Positions 7,746-12,300 of a stretch of 12,300 bases of DNA are shown piece by piece. Position numbers and translations under genes: made by a program. Within the stretch, counting starts at the first letter, position 1. Each line of letters begins with the position of its first letter. The notes beneath the pieces were generated by a model. It saw only the letters and a program-made list of their open reading frames with translations. It did not search any database and had not been told where the DNA came from. The stretch is from Candidatus Latescibacterota bacterium (GTDB lineage Bacteria; Latescibacterota; UBA2968; UBA8231), in contig JAGWBY010000177.1 in the NCBI GenBank assembly GCA_021295675.1, forward strand, positions 1-12,300, given 5' to 3'.

Positions 7746-8334
7746 TTACTCGAACAGTTGCCGTAACCAATTAGCGAACGCTGTGCTGAGTGTTCCATCA
7801 GTGTGCAAATCTCGTGCGCGAATGGCGGCACCCATTTGTCTAGGATCCTCTCGCGTCGCCAGCCAAGCGTGGATCTTGGCTCGCAGTATCTTTTTCTCGG
7901 TAAACTTTCGGTCGGCTTCTGGAATGCGATCAATGTAGTCCTCGGACAGCGGCCATACTGGATCGTTGTCGGGGATCATCTCTGAGATGAAATTTTCGAG
8001 TTCGCCAAGAGACTCATTGTCGGGCATCAACCAGATGCCGACGCGAGGAGTGCGGATAGTGCCTTCTATTAGAGTTCCGGTTGGTTCAGGAGTATGAGGT
8101 ACCTCGATATTTTCCTCTCAAAGCCTGTTCGCCACAGCATTCCAGCGGGCATCCAGATCGTCGTTTGCGTCCACGAGGATGCCGATTGCTTTGCGGCTAG
8201 GAGCTAAAATCTCCAAGCCGATGTCTTCAAGAAGTCCTTCTATTCCTCCTTTATCCCGAATACAGAATTCTGGTATCGCTTGATGGCGATTCGTCTGCCC
8301 CTTCAACGAGAAGGACGCGGTCATTATTATCCAT
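7746..8334 (-). pseudogene. DUF3226 TOPRIM-like protein (putative nuclease partner of AAA ATPase), frameshift plus in-frame TGA
   Basis: ATG 8334 follows GAGGT by about seven bases and lies four bases after the ATPase stop. The start reads VLLVEGAD, the hallmark first strand of TOPRIM nuclease/topoisomerase domains with its acidic Glu. The frame is then lost at about 8292, where relatives continue with a helix of the D-E-HV type. The other frame resumes at NRHQAIPEFCIRDKGGIEGLL and IGILVDANDD, giving the second acidic motif. The first break looks like a loss of about 23 bases (3n+2). Further on, RL is followed by TGA (8120-8118), and the same frame then continues ENIEVPHTPEPTGTLI, VGIWLMPDN and the DUF3226 C-terminus AFANWLRQLFE. 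The catalytic acidic residues visible are Glu in VEG and the Asps of VDAND. As written the gene cannot make a full product. Confidence 0.75.
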
Positions 8335-8338
8335 CCAC

Positions 8339-9455
8339 CTACCTCACCTCAGTACCAATACTTTGTTTAGCAACGGCTTTGAGATTGCGCTCTGAATACT
8401 CGACCGCCCACATCTCCTCATCTTTCCGTTCAAGGCGTACAAGCACTCCTTCGACTTCCTCACACTCGACTGCTGCTTTTGCAAAGCCGCGCACGCAATC
8501 AAAGCTGTGCGTCGTTGCAATGACTTGGACGTTGTTTGCGTGCGCAGTCTTAAAAACCATGCGCCAGAAATCGGGCTGTATGGAATGGTGAATGCCGTTT
8601 TCGGCTTCGTCGATGAGAAGGAATCCGTCCCGGCTGTTGGTGAGAACCAGAGCAACGCCGAACAAACGCAGTGCCCCGTCGCCCAGACTTTTCAGAGGGA
8701 CCGGAAAAGCTTGATCCTGAATTTTGGCGACAACTCGCCGACCGTTACTGTCATCGCCAATTATCGCAATACGCTTTACTTGGTCGCCGAGGATGGGTTG
8801 TAGTGCATTTATTACCCGATCCTCATCTTCGGTAAGCGCGATAGTATCCCAAAGTTCCACAATCGCGTTGTTAGTCAACAACTCTGGACCTATAGATTGA
8901 CATGCTATTGCGGCCGATTGTTTGTTAAATGAAAATCCTCCCATAGACTGATATACACGACGGTTCTTGGCTATTTTGGTACTCAAGGCATAGGGAGAGA
9001 AAAACCAAGAATTTGTCAGCTCTTGGCCTTGAAATACAATTTTGAAGGTCTTTACTGAAGGATTCAAAATAAGAAAGGGAAATTGCTGAGTAGAGCGAGA
9101 GTCTCCCTCTGGTGGGACCCCTTCAATTACGAGTTGCTCTGAATCGTCATTCGGACCTATCGAGAGGAAGGCTCCCTGAGAAGCGTCCCGTCCGTGGAAG
9201 AGCACTTCCAAGTAGGGGCCGACTCGTTCTTGTCCGGTTCCGTCAGTAAGAGCAGCCACTTGACAGAACTTCATAGTGCCCGCGCGCCGCATAGACTCGG
9301 ATAGCATCTAAAACGGTTGTCTTGCCGACGCTATTCTTGCCGGCCAATAGCGTCACGCGGCCCAACCGCTCAATGGAAAGCTCCTTGATTCCCCGAAATC
9401 CTTTTATCGACAGGCTCGGAAGATGCAGGCGGTCGTCGAGTCGTTCTTGGAACAT
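8339..9455 (-). pseudogene. AAA15/OLD-like (SMC-type) ATPase, broken by one frameshift
   Basis: ATG 9455, with AAGG about ten bases upstream, begins SLSIKGFRGIKELSIE, the typical start of OLD/RecF-like ATPases. Walker A is GKNSVGKTT. The frame is lost at about 9260, after RVYAARGHYEVLS. The adjacent frame (9259 to 8339) continues VAALTDGTG and LEVLFHGRDAS, then carries an ABC-like signature SLGDGALRL, Walker B FLLIDEAENGIH and the switch histidine in ATTHS. Relatives usually have an ELL--REE-like helix at the break, so about 23 bases appear lost. The rebuilt protein is about 375-380 residues. The next gene (DUF3226, TOPRIM-like) starts four bases after its stop. In PARIS (AriA/AriB) and OLD-type systems such an ATPase senses phage components and controls a TOPRIM effector; a similar role is inferred here. 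Confidence 0.85.
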
Positions 9456-9499
9456 AGCGTTGGTACCTTCTTTCGAGAGCGAACGTTTTGAACTGACGA

Positions 9500-9529
9500 A
9501 ATGTACCGCTGAATCTTGAACTAAGTCAA
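9500..9529 (-). promoter_or_regulatory. candidate promoter for the ATPase/TOPRIM operon
   Basis: On the minus strand TTGACT (9529-9524) and TACATT (9505-9500) are 18 bases apart and lie about 45 bases upstream of the ATPase ATG. The first matches five and the second four of six sigma-70 consensus positions. GTTCAA occurs twice, once inside the spacer and once just downstream of the -10, and could mark a repressor site. Confidence 0.4.
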
Positions 9530-9599
9530 TGAGTCATCTATGCCGCCACCCTCGTCTCCGAATAGCGTCGCAGTGCCAAGTAATGCCGCCCCTAAACGC

Positions 9600-9634
9600 A
9601 GCAAGCGTCTCCAGCTAGGCCGAAAACGCTTGCT
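9600..9634 (-). terminator. hairpin downstream of the SDR gene, possible terminator
   Basis: AGCAAGCGT (9600-9608) and ACGCTTGCT (9626-9634) are perfect 9-base inverted repeats with a 17-base loop. They begin 25 bases after the SDR stop in the direction of transcription and before the ATPase promoter. On the minus strand the hairpin is followed by a short GTTT rather than a full T-run, so intrinsic termination would be weak. The rest of 9535-9658 shows nothing I can assign. Confidence 0.35.
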
Positions 9635-9658
9635 ACTCGCCTATAAGGTCCGCCTCCC

Positions 9659-10425
9659 TCACTCCTCAACCTCAGCCCACGCCCCCTTAGCCATCAATCC
9701 CCCATCAACGCAGACGTTCTCGCCAGTCATAAACGATGCCTTGTCGCTAGCCAAGAACAACATGGCATTGGCAATGTCTTCCGGCTGCCCATAGCGTCCA
9801 ATCGGATGGAGCTTGGCGTAATCCTTGAAGAACTGCTCGCGCTCGTGGCCGAATGCCTCGATCACCTCATCGACTAACGGCGTCTGAAAACCCGAATCCC
9901 ATACTTGGCGTAGTCGAGCGCAAGCTGCCGCGTCAGAGAAATAATCCCACCCTTGCTTGCAGCATAAGCCGAAACCATCGACGCCGACTGCAGGCCCTGA
10001 ACGCTAGCCGTGTTGATGATGACCCCCTTGCCCTGCTCCATCATCTGCGGCAGACAGTGCCTAGCCATCAGGAAGAAGCTCTTCAGATTGACGTCAATAA
10101 TCCTGTCCCACATTTCTACCGGCAGTTCATGAGCCAACTTATAGCTGGGCACGGGCTGGATGCCGACATTGTTGCACAACACGTCAACACGGCCCCAATC
10201 CTCGATGATCTGCCCCACGGTCTGGGCGCAAACCTCGTCGCTGGCCACGTCGGCCTCAAAAAAGCGGATCTGGCCCTCTTCCTCGGCCAAGGCCGCGCCA
10301 GCCTTCGCGTCTATATCCAACACTGCAACCTGCGCCCCTGCGCCGGCGAACGCCCGCGAAATCCCCCCGCCAATGCCCTGGGCACCGCCGGTGACGATAA
10401 CTACTTGACCCGTAAAATCAGCCAT
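9659..10425 (-). pseudogene. short-chain dehydrogenase/reductase (SDR), broken by one frameshift
   Basis: ATG 10425 follows AAAGGAG by six bases. The first frame (10425 to 9889) gives the cofactor motif TGGAQGIG (12-19), Asp37 after the second strand suggesting NAD preference, NNVG (85-88), catalytic Ser141, and YAASK with Tyr154 and Lys158. It ends in DYAKYGIRV. Classical SDRs continue with N-x-V-x-PG-x-I, the loop that closes the cofactor pocket. Here that loop is missing, and the neighbouring frame resumes at [12 protein letters not shown] (9886) and continues through [35 protein letters not shown] to the stop at 9659. About 22 bases appear lost at 9888. The intact protein would be about 260 residues, normal for a classical SDR. 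The gene lies 42 bases after the methyltransferase stop on the same strand and may be co-transcribed with it. Confidence 0.88.
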
Positions 10426-10467
10426 GACAATCTCCTTTGTGGTTGATGTAACATTTCATGCGCCGCT

Positions 10468-11526
10468 CTAACGATCAGCGCCTTTCTTCAATTTACAACC
10501 AAACGCCCGTTGCCCCAGTACATCGACAGGTAACACGCGCTCCATATATAGCGCCGGCCATGCACCGAAAGCTTTGGCCAGCAGAGCGCGCTCGCTGGTC
10601 AAACACACGGCTACTCCACCCGCCTTCAGCACCCTCGCCACTTCGCTGGCAAAGCCCTCGTAGAGCGCACGCAACGCTTGCGGCTCACCGATCTTTTTGC
10701 CAAATGGTAAATTGCATACTACTCGATCTACACTGCCGTCGTCCAAGGGCAAATCCCGCGCATCCCATTGGCGGATGGCGATCGGCTTGTAGCGCGGGCC
10801 AATGTTCGTGCGAGCGGCAGCCACCGCGTCCGAGCGAATGTCCCCGCCCAAAAGCTGGGCATAGCGACCGTGCATCCCCCGCTCGATGAGGATGGTTCCA
10901 GCTCCGCACATGGGGTCGAGAAAGACGTCGCCATCCTCCGGCTCAGATAGCATCACCAAGGCCCGCGCCACTGTTGGCCGCAGCGAAGCCTCCACTTGCG
11001 CGACCTTGTAGGTGCGATGGCGCATGGTCTCGTCGGAAAGGCGCACCCCGCAGATCAGCTCGCCCGCAGCCTCCAAACCCCACACCTCCAACAGCGCTTG
11101 CTCAGCCACGTGCTTCCAACGCGGGAAGCGCCACGCCACAGCCCGCTGCAAGGCGCGGCGCATCTCTTGGCGCACATAGCGCTGCTGCCCGCTGCGACGC
11201 TGGGCCACGATCCGATAGGTGATGCGCTTGATCCGCTTGGGGCGGGCGCGGCGATGCGCTCCCACGGCTTCTTCAAAAAGCGGCGACTCCGCAACGAGTG
11301 CGCCAGCCTCTTCCAAGCCCTCGCGCCCCGCATCCACTGGGCCACGAGCCACCAACGCGAACACATCCTCAGTCGTCCCCAATCCGAGCAAGTCTTGCGG
11401 CGGCGCGTCCGTCGCAAAAAACACCACGCCGCGCTGCTGGCCCTGCAGCTCGGCCCCGAAGCGCGCGGCGATTTCTCGTTGGGCGATCTCCTCTAGCCCG
11501 GGGGCGACGAAAGCGTAGAATTGCAT
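10468..11526 (-). CDS. THUMP-domain class I SAM-dependent RNA methyltransferase (Trm14/TrmN-like)
   Basis: The product is 352 residues from ATG 11526. Longer starts at 11538 and 11547 exist, but family members begin at the conserved YAFVAPGLEEIA, and 11526 leaves four bases after the upstream stop, suggesting translational coupling. The N-terminal half contains a THUMP RNA-binding domain (YRIVAQRRSGQQRYVRQEM). The C-terminal half is a Rossmann methyltransferase with motif I FLDPMCGAGTI, the following GGDIRSDAV strand and the catalytic NLPFGKKIG, an N-L-P-F variant typical of guanosine N2-methyltransferases. It probably makes N2-methylguanosine at position 6 of tRNA in the cytoplasm, though 23S rRNA methylation as in RlmL cannot be excluded. 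All motifs are intact, in contrast to the genes on its left. It is encoded between the hydrolase and the SDR gene. Confidence 0.88.
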   Translation of the reverse strand: MQFYAFVAPGLEEIAQREIAARFGAELQGQQRGVVFFATDAPPQDLLGLGTTEDVFALVARGPVDAGREGLEEAGALVAESPLFEEAVGAHRRARPKRIKRITYRIVAQRRSGQQRYVRQEMRRALQRAVAWRFPRWKHVAEQALLEVWGLEAAGELICGVRLSDETMRHRTYKVAQVEASLRPTVARALVMLSEPEDGDVFLDPMCGAGTILIERGMHGRYAQLLGGDIRSDAVAAARTNIGPRYKPIAIRQWDARDLPLDDGSVDRVVCNLPFGKKIGEPQALRALYEGFASEVARVLKAGGVAVCLTSERALLAKAFGAWPALYMERVLPVDVLGQRAFGCKLKKGADR

Positions 11527-11530
11527 GGCC

Positions 11531-12292
11531 TTATTCATAGAGGTCATCTAGATCGGCAGTGGCTAATTCGACCAAAAACTCGGCGAGTTGCGCGGCCACT
11601 TGTTCCAAGCAGCGGCGGCCCTTTTCCGGGGTGGCTTGGCGCGGGTCGCCGATGCCTGTGTCGTCGGTCGCCTGCGGCCAGTCGCGCTGAGTCCAGACCC
11701 AGCCTTCCCGCAGCGCGGCCATCTTAAACTTGTGCTCGCGGCCGCTGCCCGCCTCCGACAGAGGCAACACCCAATCCGGCCGCAAGTATTGCATGAGACT
11801 GGTCTCCATCTCGTTGGCGTGGTCGCCACCCTCCGCAAAAAGCCCCTGATCGGCAATGCGGTACCAATCCATGCAGCAAATAAACGTCGCATAGCGCGGC
11901 AACAACTCCCGCACCATCTGCTTGAAGTCGTTGCCGCCGTGACCGTTCACAATGAGCAGTTTGGGAATGCCCTGATGGGTGAGCACTTCGACCAAGTCTT
12001 GCAGGACGGCGAACTGGGTCGAGGGATTGAGATTGAGGTCTAGCTTGATGTCGAACTGGCCGGTGTTGACACCAAAGGGCATGGTCGGCAAGACGATGAC
12101 CTTGGCGTCCTGCTCCCAGGCGATGCGGGCCGCAGCCGCGACGATCTCATCGCACTGTACCACATCGGTCGAATAAGGCAGGTGGTAATTGTGCGCTTCC
12201 GTTGCCCCCCACGGGAGAATTGCCACCTCGTACGGGGTATGCTCTACGGTCTGCCAATTGGTCTCCGCGAGGATGTAAGGTCGGCCGGGCAT
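11531..12292 (-). CDS. creatininase-family metal-dependent amidohydrolase
   Basis: The 253-residue protein starts at ATG 12292, where relatives begin with RPYILAETNW. Only eight bases upstream are visible, so its ribosome-binding site is outside the window. Family metal-site motifs are present: LPWGATEAHNYHLPYSTD (Glu32, His34, Asp43), NGHGGN (116-121, His118) and GGDHANEMETS (Glu161/Glu163). This fold (creatininase, formamidopyrimidine deformylase, MftE) hydrolyses amide bonds in cyclic or small substrates with two divalent metals. The EAHNYHLPY variant is common in proteins of unknown substrate next to sugar-catabolism genes. The length is normal, with no disruptions. The stop lies four bases before the methyltransferase start, so the two are probably one transcript, although no functional link is obvious. 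Confidence 0.88.
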   Translation of the reverse strand: MPGRPYILAETNWQTVEHTPYEVAILPWGATEAHNYHLPYSTDVVQCDEIVAAAARIAWEQDAKVIVLPTMPFGVNTGQFDIKLDLNLNPSTQFAVLQDLVEVLTHQGIPKLLIVNGHGGNDFKQMVRELLPRYATFICCMDWYRIADQGLFAEGGDHANEMETSLMQYLRPDWVLPLSEAGSGREHKFKMAALREGWVWTQRDWPQATDDTGIGDPRQATPEKGRRCLEQVAAQLAEFLVELATADLDDLYE

Positions 12293-12300
12293 ATAAGTTC

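Noticed and set aside
8118..8120. TGA read as selenocysteine or under an alternative genetic code
   Set aside because: Several intact or recognisable genes here (SNF2, cupin, GH-like) terminate with TGA at the expected length, and no SECIS-like structure or catalytic Cys position is evident.
9884..9893. Programmed -1 frameshift at GGGTTTT in the SDR gene
   Set aside because: The heptamer is not in the required phase relative to the zero frame, and a slip would not restore the missing N-x-V-x-PG loop.
9853..10446. Plus-strand ORF of 197 residues
   Set aside because: It is antisense to the SDR gene, which has all classical motifs.
1..12300. tRNA, rRNA, CRISPR array, transposase or integrase
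   Set aside because: None was recognised on either strand; no spaced direct repeats of CRISPR type and no tRNA-like cloverleaf were seen by eye.

Overview
The window most resembles an uncultivated, GC-rich bacterium of the Latescibacterota/Poribacteria/Entotheonella type. This is inferred from the set of families (DUF6785 membrane protein, cupin, Gfo/Idh/MocA dehydrogenase, TIM-barrel glycoside-hydrolase-like protein, creatininase-family amidohydrolase) and not from any rRNA or marker gene, so it is a weak assignment. No rRNA, tRNA, CRISPR array or insertion sequence was recognised.

Layout. 1-1632 (minus): a DUF6785-type multi-pass membrane protein running off the left edge. 1869-3628 (plus): a short leader ORF overlapping an SNF2 helicase with a C-terminal SWIM zinc finger. 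3746-6971 (plus): a tight three-gene operon of cupin, Gfo/Idh/MocA oxidoreductase and glycoside-hydrolase-like protein, probably for sugar or glycoside catabolism. 6999-9455 (minus): an AT-richer block, apparently acquired. In transcription order it holds an AAA15/OLD-like ATPase, a DUF3226 TOPRIM-like protein, two antitoxin-like mini-genes and a four-helix membrane protein. The first two genes resemble an ATPase/TOPRIM anti-phage pair of the PARIS kind. 9659-12292 (minus): a creatininase-family hydrolase, a THUMP-domain RNA methyltransferase and an SDR dehydrogenase, with stop-to-start gaps of about 4 and 42 bases.

The most striking property is a recurrent defect. Five otherwise well conserved genes (oxidoreductase, GH-like protein, DUF3226, AAA ATPase, SDR) each lose their reading frame abruptly. 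At nearly every break the neighbouring frame continues the same protein but about 6-9 family-typical residues are absent, as if roughly 19-27 bases were missing. The SNF2 helicase shows an equivalent in-frame loss in motif VI. Either the assembly systematically drops short segments or the locus really carries clustered micro-deletions. Raw reads would decide. Because of this, those genes are annotated over their full span and marked as broken.
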